Below are positions 25,817-34,799 of a DNA stretch of 64,000 bases, in pieces. The DNA comes from Moorena bouillonii PNG. GTDB taxonomy: Bacteria > Cyanobacteriota > Cyanobacteriia > Cyanobacteriales > Coleofasciculaceae. The notes under the pieces were generated by a model that saw only the letters and a list, made by a program, of their open reading frames with translations, searched no databases and was not told the origin of the DNA. The position numbers and the translations under genes are program-made. The DNA lies in assembly GCF_001942495.1 (NCBI RefSeq), contig NZ_MKZS01000001.1:6123871-6187870 (forward strand). Reading direction: 5' to 3'. The number at the start of each line of letters is the position of its first letter. Position 1 is the first letter of the stretch.

Positions 25817-27265
25817 ATGGAAATGGTGAAGACGAAATTAGGGAAAATACTAATAACGATTGTGATTAGTATTTTCTTGCTGGCTGGAGTTGTAGCCTAT
25901 GTGGGATGGTACAACCTATTTCGAGAAGACCCCAATCCTCCCACCTATTACGATTATGAGTCGCCAGAAGAACACTTCAAGTATGGTTCCATTGGCACAG
26001 AAAAGGCTGAAGGTGTACCGTATTTAATTTGGCTGGTGCTTCCCCGGATATTTCCTGACAAACTACCAGGACCTGGTGGTTATACCTCTTTGGGAATTAC
26101 CTGGGAAGAGGGTAAAGAATTACCTGTTGGTTTTTCTAAAAAAACTATTGGTTTTCCCCGTCAGGGCATAACTTGTGCTGCCTGTCATACGGCTACATTT
26201 CGGAAAACTCCTAAAGATAAACCCACGATTATTGCAGCAGGGCCGTCAAATAAGTTTGATTCTCAAGGCTACCTCCGATTTCTGCAAGCTTGTGCCAATG
26301 ATCCACGATTTACAGCCGACTATATTCTTGGAGAAATTGGATATAACTATGAACTTTCTTGGTTTGATAAACTACTTTATCGCTATGTAATTATTCCTCA
26401 AACTAGGAAATCAATTCTGGAACTTGAGGAAGGATATGCGTGGATGGATTCCCGTCCGGACTGGGGACCTGGTCGGATCTCTCCGTTCAACCCTGTTAAG
26501 TTTCGATACTTAGATCAGCCTCTAGATGATTCTGTTGACAACTCCGACATGATGCCCCTTTGGAATCAAAAGATGCATGAAGGATTTGCCTATCATTGGG
26601 ATGGCTTAGAAACGTCACTGAGGGAAACCATCCAGACTGGAGCAATCGGTGATGGTGCTACTAGGAAGTCGATTAATATCGAAGGTTTAAAGCGGGTAGA
26701 AGATTATATTACTGAATTACCTCCTCCCCCATATCCTTTTGAGGTTAATCAGACATTGGCAGCAAAAGGTAGTGCGATTTTTGCTAATAGCTGTGCATCC
26801 TGCCATGCTTTTGGTGGAGAACGGACAGGAACTGTTATTCCTATCGATGAGATTGGTACTGACCGCAACCGCTTAGATATGTGGACTCAGGAAGCAGCTG
26901 ATGCTTATAATGAGTACGCTGAAGGCTATGAATGGGACTTTGACTACCTGCGTAAGACTAATGGTTATGTAGCAGTAGCCCTTGATGGACTTTGGCTAAG
27001 AGCTCCTTATCTCCATAATGGTTCGGTTCCTAACCTAACAAACTTACTAGAAACTCCCGAGAAGCGGACAAAGGTATTTTACCGGGGATATGATGTCTAT
27101 GATCCCGAAAAAGTGGGCTTTGTCTCGGAAGGAGAAAAAGCTGAGAAGGAGGGTTTCAAATACGATACTAGCCTTATAGCTAACGGTAACCAAGGACATC
27201 TCTATGGTACTGATTTACCTGAACAGGATAAGAAAGCTTTGATTGAGTATCTGAAAACTCTGTGA
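25817..27265 (+). CDS. Membrane-anchored diheme c-type cytochrome (RoxA / cytochrome c peroxidase-like), copy 2
   Basis: 482 residues; ATG after a GGAG-containing leader. N-terminal anchor (residues 11-31), heme sites CAACH at 120-124 and CASCH in the middle of the protein. It shares with copy 1 the EHFKYGSIG start of the mature part, IFPDKLPG, SRPDWGPGR/ADRGPGR, FNPxK, IWNQK/LWNQK, CASCHAFGG, EIGTDR and LRAPYLHNGSVP blocks, so the two arose by duplication. Paired diheme oxygenases acting in series are known in Pseudomonas oleate diol synthesis; a similar division of labour is possible here. It is the last gene of the plus-strand part of the group. Confidence 0.88.
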   Translation: MEMVKTKLGKILITIVISIFLLAGVVAYVGWYNLFREDPNPPTYYDYESPEEHFKYGSIGTEKAEGVPYLIWLVLPRIFPDKLPGPGGYTSLGITWEEGKELPVGFSKKTIGFPRQGITCAACHTATFRKTPKDKPTIIAAGPSNKFDSQGYLRFLQACANDPRFTADYILGEIGYNYELSWFDKLLYRYVIIPQTRKSILELEEGYAWMDSRPDWGPGRISPFNPVKFRYLDQPLDDSVDNSDMMPLWNQKMHEGFAYHWDGLETSLRETIQTGAIGDGATRKSINIEGLKRVEDYITELPPPPYPFEVNQTLAAKGSAIFANSCASCHAFGGERTGTVIPIDEIGTDRNRLDMWTQEAADAYNEYAEGYEWDFDYLRKTNGYVAVALDGLWLRAPYLHNGSVPNLTNLLETPEKRTKVFYRGYDVYDPEKVGFVSEGEKAEKEGFKYDTSLIANGNQGHLYGTDLPEQDKKALIEYLKTL

Positions 27266-27445
27266 TCTCCTTGACTGTCTAGAGCACTAGCATATGGGGT
27301 AGATAAACTCCCCCATATGCTGCAATTCAACTAATCGTCTTTACTGAAATCTTTCACTTTAAATTAAACGAGAGTAATATATAGAATAATTATCAAAATA
27401 ACCAATTTTTTTTTGGGGCGACTCTACAAGCTAAAAACTGGTATT

Positions 27446-27877
27446 TTATTTGTTTCCATTCTCAGTAATTTTGTTTAAGCGATCGCAAATCCCTCTTAGT
27501 TCGGTTTGACTACACACTGGATCTCGTGGTGCTGGCAATTCTGTATTGGGCCATGTGGGTAAATCAAAACAGGGACAACAGGTTGGTGGTATCCCAGCGG
27601 TTTTAATGGCTAAAGGCATATCACAACGGGCACAAGGCAGTATATCCCACTTGGGTGTTAATAAATCCGCAATTGCTTCATCAGTTCCTTCCAGGTAACA
27701 ATCACCAGTCTCTGGTGAAATGACTAGCTGCCAGATAGTTTCAAATTCTTGGCTGTAGTGCTTGCCATTTGTAAGTGATTGTGGCTGCATAGCTGAAAAA
27801 CCATTGCGCATCACAACTTTTTTGCCTAACTGGAACCAGTAGGTGAGATAGCGTTTGACTTGTGATTCAGATGCCAT
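27446..27877 (-). CDS. Conserved cyanobacterial protein with zinc-ribbon-like cysteines, unknown
   Basis: 143 residues, no signal peptide. The C-terminal half has CARCDMPLAI and TCCPCFDLPTWPN, a CxxC plus CCxC arrangement that could bind zinc. The N-terminal half (KRYLTYWFQLGKKVV ... FETIWQLVISPETGDCYLEGTDEAI) is alpha/beta and unrecognised. It is downstream of cobU on the same strand (100-bp gap) and may share its transcript. Confidence 0.75.
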   Translation of the reverse strand: MASESQVKRYLTYWFQLGKKVVMRNGFSAMQPQSLTNGKHYSQEFETIWQLVISPETGDCYLEGTDEAIADLLTPKWDILPCARCDMPLAIKTAGIPPTCCPCFDLPTWPNTELPAPRDPVCSQTELRGICDRLNKITENGNK

Positions 27878-27976
27878 TGGTTTGTTTAATAGTTAGTTTT
27901 AAGCTGTTAATGAACGACTGAGCTAGGAAGGTTCTTCTCCACTGCGGGTATGTTCCTCCTCTTGCTATGGATTGGA

Positions 27977-28582
27977 TTAGGTTTGAGGTGATTCGCCAAA
28001 AGTACCATTATCTGGTAAAGGTTGACCTAGAGTACTGAGATTAAGCACATGACCACCGGTGACTAAGTAGACTGGGTTAGCCAAGTGCCCCAAATAACGC
28101 ACCACATTCCCCAGGCGATCGCGAAACGCCCTACCCATAGGATAAGCTGGCACCACTCCCCAGCCAGCCTCTTCTGCAACAAAAATTACAGAACCTTTAA
28201 CTTTGCTCAAACTATTCCATAAGTTTTGTAACGTTTGCTGCCAAACGGTATCATCCTGTTCTAAGCAATTAGCAACCCAGGTTCCTAGAGAATCTACTAA
28301 CAGGCAGTGATTGATGTCAGAATAGTTGGTAATTGTTGCTGGCAAGTCCAGTGGAACCAAAAGGGTTGTCCAGGAACTGGGGCGTCGCTGCTGATGTTTT
28401 TCAATGCGGGCCAGCCACTCTGGATCATCCGGGTTGGTTGTGGCAGTAGCAACGTATATTACCGATTTCCCAGTCTGCGTGGCCAGGGTTTCTGCCCACT
28501 CGCTTTTGCCAGACCTGGATGGTCCGGTGACTAAAATTAAATTACTGGTCAATTTGGTACTGGTAAATTTAGTAGTATTCAA
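27977..28582 (-). CDS. cobU: Adenosylcobinamide kinase / cobinamide-phosphate guanylyltransferase
   Basis: 201 residues. P-loop VTGPSRSGKSEWAE near residue 18 (family form GGxRSGKS), YVATA near 43, HQQRRPSSW with the catalytic His that receives GMP near 62, and VDSLGTWVANCL near 97 match CobU/CobP. The enzyme phosphorylates cobinamide and attaches GMP in nucleotide-loop assembly of B12. Codons near the start give MNTTKFTSTKLTSN, a nonconserved leader, so the start may be slightly later. A cobalamin riboswitch with hupE and cobW lies 24 kb away. Confidence 0.93.
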   Translation of the reverse strand: MNTTKFTSTKLTSNLILVTGPSRSGKSEWAETLATQTGKSVIYVATATTNPDDPEWLARIEKHQQRRPSSWTTLLVPLDLPATITNYSDINHCLLVDSLGTWVANCLEQDDTVWQQTLQNLWNSLSKVKGSVIFVAEEAGWGVVPAYPMGRAFRDRLGNVVRYLGHLANPVYLVTGGHVLNLSTLGQPLPDNGTFGESPQT

Positions 28583-28695
28583 GGCTATTGGGACTTATCT
28601 TCGCGCTTGCGCCAACATTAACAGAGCTTATAGTTCAGAATAATTGGCATCTTCCCCCTTGAGATCAACTATATTATTTCCTCAAATCAATCTTC

Positions 28696-29421
28696 ATGAA
28701 ATCAAAATTGCGACGGATCGAGACAACACTAAATCAGTTAGCAAAAGCTAGTGCCACTGATTCATCACAACCATCTCCAGCTGCGGCTGATCAAACTAAT
28801 CACCAACAAGCAGATGTAGTAAGTCGTAGAACTAAAAAGGAACCTTCTTTCTCTATGGCAGTACAACCGTTCCCCACTCGCCAGGATGAACAGAAGATAC
28901 CGACTCTGCCTAGATTGAAATACCCTAAACTGGGAAACCATCGCCATGGTGCTAACCCAGCTTTGGCAATGAATCTGTTGCAAGACATTGAGGGAATTGT
29001 TCTGGGTTGGCAGCAGGAACTGCACAAAATCCTCCGGCAAATTCAAGACCTATACCTAGAAGGACCAATTGTTGATGGCTGGTTAGAGTCTCAAGCGAGT
29101 CAACCCCAAGATGCTATGGGGACCGTAAGACTAGCCAATGGTGACCGGATGATGGACTATGTGGATGAAGGGGTTGAGGTATCGAATACTAATGTTACGT
29201 ATCAATCTCCTCGTACTGGTTACCGTCTTTGTGGCTTGGATGAGCAGGGTCAATCTTGGTCAAGGTCTTGTCCAGCGGATCAGGTTCCCAGTGTGAGCAT
29301 GGCAATCGCTCGTTATCAAAAATTGCGACAACTATTGATTCGGAAAAAATACCTCGAAGATCGCCTTAGCCAACTAGCAGAAACATTAACTGTGATGCAC
29401 TCTCAGCTGAATAGACCTTAA
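28696..29421 (+). CDS. Conserved cyanobacterial protein of unknown function
   Basis: 241 residues. The N-terminal 75 are low-complexity and Gln/Pro/Lys-rich. Then comes a helical segment (NPALAMNLLQDIEGIVLGWQ ... KILRQIQDLYLEGPIVDGWLE), a small beta-region with conserved GYRLCGLDEQGQSWSRSCP, and a C-terminal coiled coil (IARYQKLRQLLIRKKYLEDRLSQLAETL). No membrane segment or catalytic motif is seen. It is divergent from cobU. Real gene by composition and structure; function unknown. Confidence 0.75.
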   Translation: MKSKLRRIETTLNQLAKASATDSSQPSPAAADQTNHQQADVVSRRTKKEPSFSMAVQPFPTRQDEQKIPTLPRLKYPKLGNHRHGANPALAMNLLQDIEGIVLGWQQELHKILRQIQDLYLEGPIVDGWLESQASQPQDAMGTVRLANGDRMMDYVDEGVEVSNTNVTYQSPRTGYRLCGLDEQGQSWSRSCPADQVPSVSMAIARYQKLRQLLIRKKYLEDRLSQLAETLTVMHSQLNRP

Positions 29422-29525
29422 TCAAAGCTGCTGATGGGAGTCTCAATTTTTGCGATTGACCTTGGCCAAAAGGTCACGTTACGCGAATGGTCACGCTTTA
29501 GGCAAAGCCCGACGCTGCTTGAGGT

Positions 29526-29558
29526 GCGATTGACCGTAGGTCACGCTACGCGATCGCA
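29526..29558. repeat. 33-bp HIP1-containing interspersed repeat, copy 2
   Basis: Begins GCGATTGACCGTAGGTCACG and ends GCGATCGCA; same element as at 9493-9525 with two compensatory changes. A more diverged relative (GCGATTGACCTTGGCC...) starts near 29452. Confidence 0.7.
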
Positions 29559-29584
29559 CTCACTTAGAGCCAATAGTTTGGGAG

Positions 29585-30721
29585 CTAAAAGCTAGGTGGA
29601 ATCTCTCTAACAAAGCCCAAATGAGGTTCGATGCGGCCTGTAGTCATGCTCACCCAAGCTAGTCCTTCGGAAGTTCCGATCCACAACTTGTTACCAGTAT
29701 TAGGAGCTAATGCCAAAATACGACTAGAGGGTAGCTCGCCTAGTTTAGCCAACACTTCTCCACTGTCTCGTTTAATTTTAAATAAGCCATTATCCGTACC
29801 AACCCAAACATTACCATCTAAATCAAACTGCACAGCAGTGACATTACGTCCTCTTAGGGGAGTTACAGACCTGAACACTTCGTAAGTGTCTGGGTTAATC
29901 ACCAGTAAACTATTAGGAGTGCCAGCCCATAGCATTCCCTCCGGTCCTCGGGTCAAGGTTTGCACGGTGTTTCCTGGTAAATCCTTGATGCGAGCAATCA
30001 CAAAAGCACTAGCAGTATCCACTCGCACTAGCCCTTCTAGAGTGCCCACCCACAGCTGACCCTCTTCATCTAGAGTCAGAGCATTGGCACTGACACCGGG
30101 TAATTTTTGTAACGTTGTCATCAACAATCCCTGGTCAGGGCTAATCAGAGCCAGACCGCGATCGCTTCCTACCCAAAGATAGCCACGAGTGTCAATCAAC
30201 AAGGACAACACATTATTAGAAGGTAAGGTATAGTTTTGGGCATTAATTTCATTATTACGGGGGTCTATACGCAATAGTCCTTCATAGGTTCCTACCCAAA
30301 TCCGCCCTACCCGGTCTTGAGTTATAGCACCAACAGTGTAATTGGGGAGACTTAGACGAGTGCGGATTTTTCCACTATTGGGGTCAATTCTAGTTAATCC
30401 TAGCCAAGAGCCCACCCAAAGCTCACCAGTAAAATCCGGTTGCAACGCAGACACCCGAAAATCTGCTGGCAGGGGCTGGGTTTCTTGCCTGAGGCGTTGA
30501 TCAGGTAAAGGTCTAGTTGGCGGCGGAGGGTTTCCCCCGGAGGTGGGGGGGGATACCTCTTGATTTACCGAGTTAGTGGATAACTGTGTCTGAGCGTAAG
30601 CTGTTGAGAAATGCTTGTTTGGCTCACTGTCTGGGATTGAGACAGGTAAGATTTGCCCCAGCAGTGTAGCACTGACTACCAGAGCGATACGGTTAGTTAA
30701 GCATGCCATTATTTTCAGCAT
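29585..30721 (-). CDS. Secreted beta-propeller protein (two-component-regulator propeller repeats)
   Basis: 378 residues. N-terminal signal peptide (IALVVSATLLGQILPVSI) and a Pro-rich linker are followed by seven or eight blades with the LWVGT.EGL.RIDP pattern (for example LWVGSWLGLTRIDP, IWVGTYEGLLRIDP, LWVGSDRGLALISP, LWVGTLEGLVRVDT, VWVGTDNGLFKI, LWIGTSEGLAWV). This pattern is that of the sensor propeller in hybrid two-component proteins, but here no kinase follows, so it is a stand-alone periplasmic propeller. It reads away from rbcL across a 480-bp divergent region. Confidence 0.85.
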   Translation of the reverse strand: MLKIMACLTNRIALVVSATLLGQILPVSIPDSEPNKHFSTAYAQTQLSTNSVNQEVSPPTSGGNPPPPTRPLPDQRLRQETQPLPADFRVSALQPDFTGELWVGSWLGLTRIDPNSGKIRTRLSLPNYTVGAITQDRVGRIWVGTYEGLLRIDPRNNEINAQNYTLPSNNVLSLLIDTRGYLWVGSDRGLALISPDQGLLMTTLQKLPGVSANALTLDEEGQLWVGTLEGLVRVDTASAFVIARIKDLPGNTVQTLTRGPEGMLWAGTPNSLLVINPDTYEVFRSVTPLRGRNVTAVQFDLDGNVWVGTDNGLFKIKRDSGEVLAKLGELPSSRILALAPNTGNKLWIGTSEGLAWVSMTTGRIEPHLGFVREIPPSF

Positions 30722-31201
30722 CTTGATTAAGTCTTTTGTTGATCAGGAATTACTGTCACAAGCCCCGCTGCCAAACCTAGTCAAGCCCTTAATAATAAGT
30801 CAATTTGCTCGGTTTTGTGACAAGACTGTGATAAATATTTACATTTCGTCACCTTATAAGAGGAGCTGATACATTCCTAAAGAATATTTGAGGTTTAAGT
30901 GTTCCCATTACCTGCTATATTTCAAAATGATTAAGAAATTCTGAATTACCTTAGCGACTTGACTGACTAGCAACCGTTTACCAATCAGCGGAGCGGTTGG
31001 GTTAGTAAGTAAAGCTACAGGTAATCCCCAACATTAGCCACAAACAGGTGATTGTGGAATCAGTGTTGTGCCCTTCTTCAGGCTTAGAAAACAAGCCTAG
31101 ATGGGTTGTTTCTTCTCTTAGCTAGGAGCAACACACAACACTAAGAAAAGAAAATCTCTTCTAGCGATAGCAACATTCAGTAGTTCCTAAGGAAGCAACG
31201 C
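30722..31201. promoter_or_regulatory. Divergent control region upstream of rbcL
   Basis: 480 bp of non-coding DNA. An exact GTA-N8-TAC palindrome at 31005-31018 fits the NtcA consensus, and NtcA binding upstream of rbcL is known in other cyanobacteria. A hairpin AGGCTT...AAGCCT (about 31080-31098) lies in the probable rbcL leader. The rbcL start has AAGGA upstream. No -10 box assigned with confidence; RbcR/CmpR sites were not resolved. Confidence 0.4.
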
Positions 31202-32632
31202 ATGTCTTACTCATCAACCAGTACTCAGACAAAAGCTGGCTACGATGCCGGTGTAAAAGACTATAAATTAACTTATTATACGCCAGATTATACTCCAAAA
31301 GATACGGATATTTTGGCAGCGTTTCGCGTAACACCGCAGCCTGGTGTACCTCCGGAAGAAGCCGGTGCAGCGGTTGCAGCTGAGTCTTCTACGGGTACCT
31401 GGACAACAGTTTGGACTGACTTGCTGACTGACCTAGACCGTTACAAAGGTCGTTGCTACGACATCGAACCAGTACGTGGGGAAGACAACCAGTTCATCTG
31501 CTTTATTGCCTACCCACTGGATCTGTTTGAAGAAGGCTCAGTCACCAACATGCTGACCTCCATCGTGGGTAACGTGTTTGGTTTCAAAGCTCTGCGAGCA
31601 CTGCGCTTAGAAGACTTGCGGATTCCCATTGCTTACCTCAAGACCTTCCAAGGACCTCCCCACGGAATTGTTGTAGAGCGGGACAAGCTGAATAAGTATG
31701 GTCGTCCTTTGCTCGGTTGTACCATTAAGCCCAAGCTAGGTCTATCCGCTAAGAACTACGGTCGTGCAGTATATGAGTGCTTGCGCGGTGGTCTGGACTT
31801 CACCAAAGACGACGAAAATATTAACTCCCAGCCCTTCATGCGCTGGCGCGATCGCTTCCTGTTCGTAGCAGAAGCAATCCACAAATCCCAAGCTGAAACT
31901 GGGGAAATCAAAGGTCACTACCTCAACGTCACTGCTCCCACCTGCGAGGAGATGATGAAGCGGGCTGAGTTTGCTAAGTCCCTGGACATGCCCATCATCA
32001 TGCACGACTACCTCACTGGTGGCTTTACCGCCAACACCACTCTGGCTCGTTGGTGCCGTGATAATGGGGTTCTGCTGCACATCCACCGCGCTATGCACGC
32101 TGTGATTGACCGTCAGAAACACCACGGTATGCACTTCCGGGTCTTGGCTAAGTGCTTACGCATGTCCGGTGGTGACCACCTCCACTCCGGTACTGTAGTC
32201 GGTAAGCTTGAAGGTGAAAAAGGTATCACCATGGGCTTCGTTGACCTGATGCGGGAAGACCACATTGAGCAAGACCGCGAACGGGGTATTTACTTCACTC
32301 AAGACTGGGCTTCCATGCCTGGTGTAATGCCAGTGGCTTCTGGTGGTATTCACGTTTGGCACATGCCTGCGCTAGTAGAAATCTTTGGTGATGATTCCTG
32401 CCTACAATTCGGTGGTGGTACTCTAGGTCACCCATGGGGTAATGCTCCTGGTGCTACAGCAAACCGGGTAGCTCTAGAAGCTTGTATCCAAGCTCGTAAC
32501 GAAGGTCGTAACCTGATGCGTGAAGGTGGTGACATTATCCGGGAAGCTGCTAAGTGGAGTCCTGAGTTGGCAGTTGCTTGCGAACTGTGGAAGGAAATCA
32601 AGTTCGAGTTCGAGGCAATGGATACCGTCTGA
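31202..32632 (+). CDS. rbcL: Ribulose bisphosphate carboxylase large chain, form IB
   Basis: 476 residues. Catalytic large subunit that fixes CO2 in the carboxysome. Landmarks: [31 protein letters not shown] with the carbamylated Lys and its Mg-binding Asp/Glu; [12 protein letters not shown]; loop 6 [10 protein letters not shown] with its catalytic Lys; [15 protein letters not shown] near the end. The cyanobacterial/green N-terminus [28 protein letters not shown] is typical of form IB. First gene of the rbcL-rbcX-rbcS operon, 81 bp before rbcX. Confidence 0.99.
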   Translation: MSYSSTSTQTKAGYDAGVKDYKLTYYTPDYTPKDTDILAAFRVTPQPGVPPEEAGAAVAAESSTGTWTTVWTDLLTDLDRYKGRCYDIEPVRGEDNQFICFIAYPLDLFEEGSVTNMLTSIVGNVFGFKALRALRLEDLRIPIAYLKTFQGPPHGIVVERDKLNKYGRPLLGCTIKPKLGLSAKNYGRAVYECLRGGLDFTKDDENINSQPFMRWRDRFLFVAEAIHKSQAETGEIKGHYLNVTAPTCEEMMKRAEFAKSLDMPIIMHDYLTGGFTANTTLARWCRDNGVLLHIHRAMHAVIDRQKHHGMHFRVLAKCLRMSGGDHLHSGTVVGKLEGEKGITMGFVDLMREDHIEQDRERGIYFTQDWASMPGVMPVASGGIHVWHMPALVEIFGDDSCLQFGGGTLGHPWGNAPGATANRVALEACIQARNEGRNLMREGGDIIREAAKWSPELAVACELWKEIKFEFEAMDTV

Positions 32633-32713
32633 TGCAGTTTGAGGTGTGAAGTTTGAAGTATGAAAAGTCATACTTTAGACTTCATAACTTTTTCTAAAAG
32701 ACTGGGTTAAAGC

Positions 32714-33103
32714 ATGGATTTAAAACGAGTTGCGAAAGATACAGCCAAGGTGCTGGCTAGCTATATGACCTATCAAGCACTGCGGACAGTGATAAACCAG
32801 TTAAGAGAAACCGACCCTCCCCGAGCGCTTTGGCTACAGTCTTTTTCCTCACAACAAAGTATCCAAGATGGAGACGCTTATCTTGAGGAATTACTGCGGG
32901 CTAAACCTGAATTAGCCTTACGGATTATGACTGTGCGGCAACATATCGCAGACGAAGTGGCCGAGTTCTTACCTGAAATGGTTTGCACTACTATCCAGCA
33001 GTCGAATATAGAACATCGGCGTCAGCATCTTGAACGCATCACGCAATTCACTCTTCCAGATAACCCAACTAATTCTGAGCAGAAAACTGATTCGGACACC
33101 TAA
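32714..33103 (+). CDS. rbcX: Rubisco assembly chaperone RbcX
   Basis: 129 residues, all-helical. RbcX dimers clamp the RbcL C-terminal tail during assembly of the L8 core. MDLKRVAKDTAKVLASYMTYQALRTVINQL and the PPRALWLQSFSS.QSIQDG block are family hallmarks. It lies between rbcL and rbcS, the usual place; the rbcL-rbcX gap has a short imperfect hairpin (TGAAGTATGAAAAGTCATACTT region). Confidence 0.97.
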   Translation: MDLKRVAKDTAKVLASYMTYQALRTVINQLRETDPPRALWLQSFSSQQSIQDGDAYLEELLRAKPELALRIMTVRQHIADEVAEFLPEMVCTTIQQSNIEHRRQHLERITQFTLPDNPTNSEQKTDSDT

Positions 33104-33187
33104 TTGGTTCAACCGAAGACGTTACCTGCTATCCCCCAAATTTCATACCTATACTTCAACAGAGAATCAAACAGAGCATCAAAATCT

Positions 33188-33535
33188 ATGAAAACATTAC
33201 CAAAAGAGCGTCGTTACGAAACCCTTTCCTACTTACCCCCCTTGAGTGACGCTCAGATTATGCGGCAAGTGGAGTACATCTTAGCGGAAGGTTACATTCC
33301 CGCGATCGAGTTCAACGAAACCTCTGAACCAGAGACTTACTACTGGACATTATGGAAACTGCCTTTGTTCAAGGCTACCTCACCTAAAGATGTGCTAGCG
33401 GAAGTGGATGAGTGTCGCTCTGAATACCGCGACTGCTATATCCGGGTTGTGGGTTTTGATAATGTTAAGCAGTGCCAAGTTCTCAGCTTCATCATTCACA
33501 AGCCCAATGACGGTGTTAGCCGCAGCCGTTGGTAA
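33188..33535 (+). CDS. rbcS: Ribulose bisphosphate carboxylase small chain
   Basis: 115 residues from the ATG at 33188; the frame is open further upstream, but similarity starts at [38 protein letters not shown] and [10 protein letters not shown] are the conserved small-subunit segments. Last gene of the rbc operon, 84 bp after rbcX, and followed by a strong hairpin. Confidence 0.98.
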   Translation: MKTLPKERRYETLSYLPPLSDAQIMRQVEYILAEGYIPAIEFNETSEPETYYWTLWKLPLFKATSPKDVLAEVDECRSEYRDCYIRVVGFDNVKQCQVLSFIIHKPNDGVSRSRW

Positions 33536-33592
33536 CTGCAGCTTTTAGTAATAAAGTCTAAAGCATTGATGCTTGGATGAAATGCTATTATT

Positions 33593-33618
33593 AGCCCCCC
33601 GAGGTGGCTCGGGGGGCT
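33593..33618 (+). terminator. Strong hairpin ending the rbc operon
   Basis: AGCCCCCCGAG pairs perfectly with CTCGGGGGGCT around a 4-nt loop, 58 bp after rbcS. No T-run follows, so it may act as an RNA-stabilising end as well as a terminator. Confidence 0.7.
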
Positions 33619-33766
33619 GACATGATAATAATGGCAATTAACAATCAAAAATTGCCCATTTTATTGTGAGTAATAACTAATAACTCATAGACATCTGGGT
33701 TAAATTAACGTTTAGTTCAAACATGGCAACGACTAATCGCTAATTCTCACCTATGATGTCTAATCA

Positions 33767-34177
33767 CTAGTTATCAGCTTCACAGGACTTAATCAGTTTA
33801 TTGAAATCTTCAGGAGGTTCCGCACCGCCAGTAATTTCTAGACCAATACTTAGAAACTCTTCATAGGGGTATTTTTCTTGAATTTTATCAATGGTACACT
33901 GACAAAAAGCCTGAGCCTCTGAGCCCTTAGTCCCAACACATTGCCCCATGTAAAAATTTACAAACTCAGGTGTATAGCCAATCTCAGAGTTTTCGAGGAT
34001 AGTCTCAGCTTCTTCAGGGATAGTCAAGGGTTTTTGAGGAATAGTCTCAGCGTCTTCAGAAATAGTTTCAGGTTTTTGGAGGATAGTCTCAGTTTCTTGG
34101 GAATAACCCACTGTTGGGCTGACGAGAGCAAACAAACAGGCACTGATAATTGGTAGCTGGTATCGTTTGATGTTCAT
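33767..34177 (-). CDS. Small secreted protein with N-terminal repeats, unknown
   Basis: 136 residues; GAGG ribosome-binding site before the ATG. Signal peptide (LPIISACLFALVSPTVGYSQ) is followed by four repeats of about ten residues (ETILQKPETI, AETIPQKPLTI, AETILENSEI) and a compact C-terminal domain with four Cys (MGQCVGTKG, FCQCTIDKIQEKYPYEEFL, KSCEAD). Disulfides in the periplasm are likely. Similar small domains occur in many bacteria without known function. Convergent with rbcS. Confidence 0.75.
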   Translation of the reverse strand: MNIKRYQLPIISACLFALVSPTVGYSQETETILQKPETISEDAETIPQKPLTIPEEAETILENSEIGYTPEFVNFYMGQCVGTKGSEAQAFCQCTIDKIQEKYPYEEFLSIGLEITGGAEPPEDFNKLIKSCEADN

Positions 34178-34799
34178 GCTTTTTAACCTCTACAAAAATT
34201 AGCCCATTCGGACTATTTTAACAATTGCACACTATTAGGTTTCCCATCTTTTCTCTGAAAGAAACATTAGGTAAAAAGCTTGCAGACAAAAGGAAAAACA
34301 TAGCAGTAAAAATTAACAATTAACTGTTTTTAATTAACAATTAACTGTTAGCAATTTTTAAAATACTAAGAGACTAGCCAGGATGCATCTCATTTTTGTT
34401 GTTTAACCCAGCAGTGGTGCGTTACGGGGCGGGCTGTTCCAACTCTGGCGCTTGAGGCGAAACATGAAGGCCCCCCTAACGCACCCTAGGCAATATTTTC
34501 AAATATGAGATGCACCCACTAGCCAAGAAACACAATACCAGTTTTTAGCTTGTAGACTAGGCAAAAAAATTGCGTTTTGTTGAGTATTCTAGATTAGATT
34601 AGCTAAGTTGCTAGTTATCAGTGGGTAATTATCAAAAAATACCTCAAAATCCCTGCCACACACCAAATACTAGTATCTCTAGATACTCAACTTTCCATTA
34701 TTGGTATCAAGAGCTACTCTTTCTAAGAATAACTAGCAACTTTTTTGAGATTACTTCGCACACCCTACTTTAATTGGTATTTTTTTTAGATGCAAGTCC
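34178..34799. other. Spacer with a nested inverted-repeat element
   Basis: 622 bp with no gene. TTAACAATTAACTGTT repeats near 34310-34350; the nested hairpin element at 34384-34513; the remainder is AT-rich with TAGTTATCA-type short repeats. Confidence 0.5.
34384..34513. repeat. Nested inverted repeats (hairpin element)
   Basis: Outer arms TGCATCTCATTTTT (34384-34397) and AAATATGAGATGCA (34501-34514) enclose inner arms GGTGCGTTACGGGG (34416-) and CCCCCCTAACGCACC (34471-34485). The inner GTGCGTTA/TAACGCAC hairpin is a repeat I know as common in cyanobacterial genomes; here it sits inside another palindrome. Confidence 0.65.

Noticed and set aside
31742-32134. Minus-strand 130-codon frame inside rbcL
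   Set aside because: Antisense shadow of a highly conserved gene with strong codon bias.
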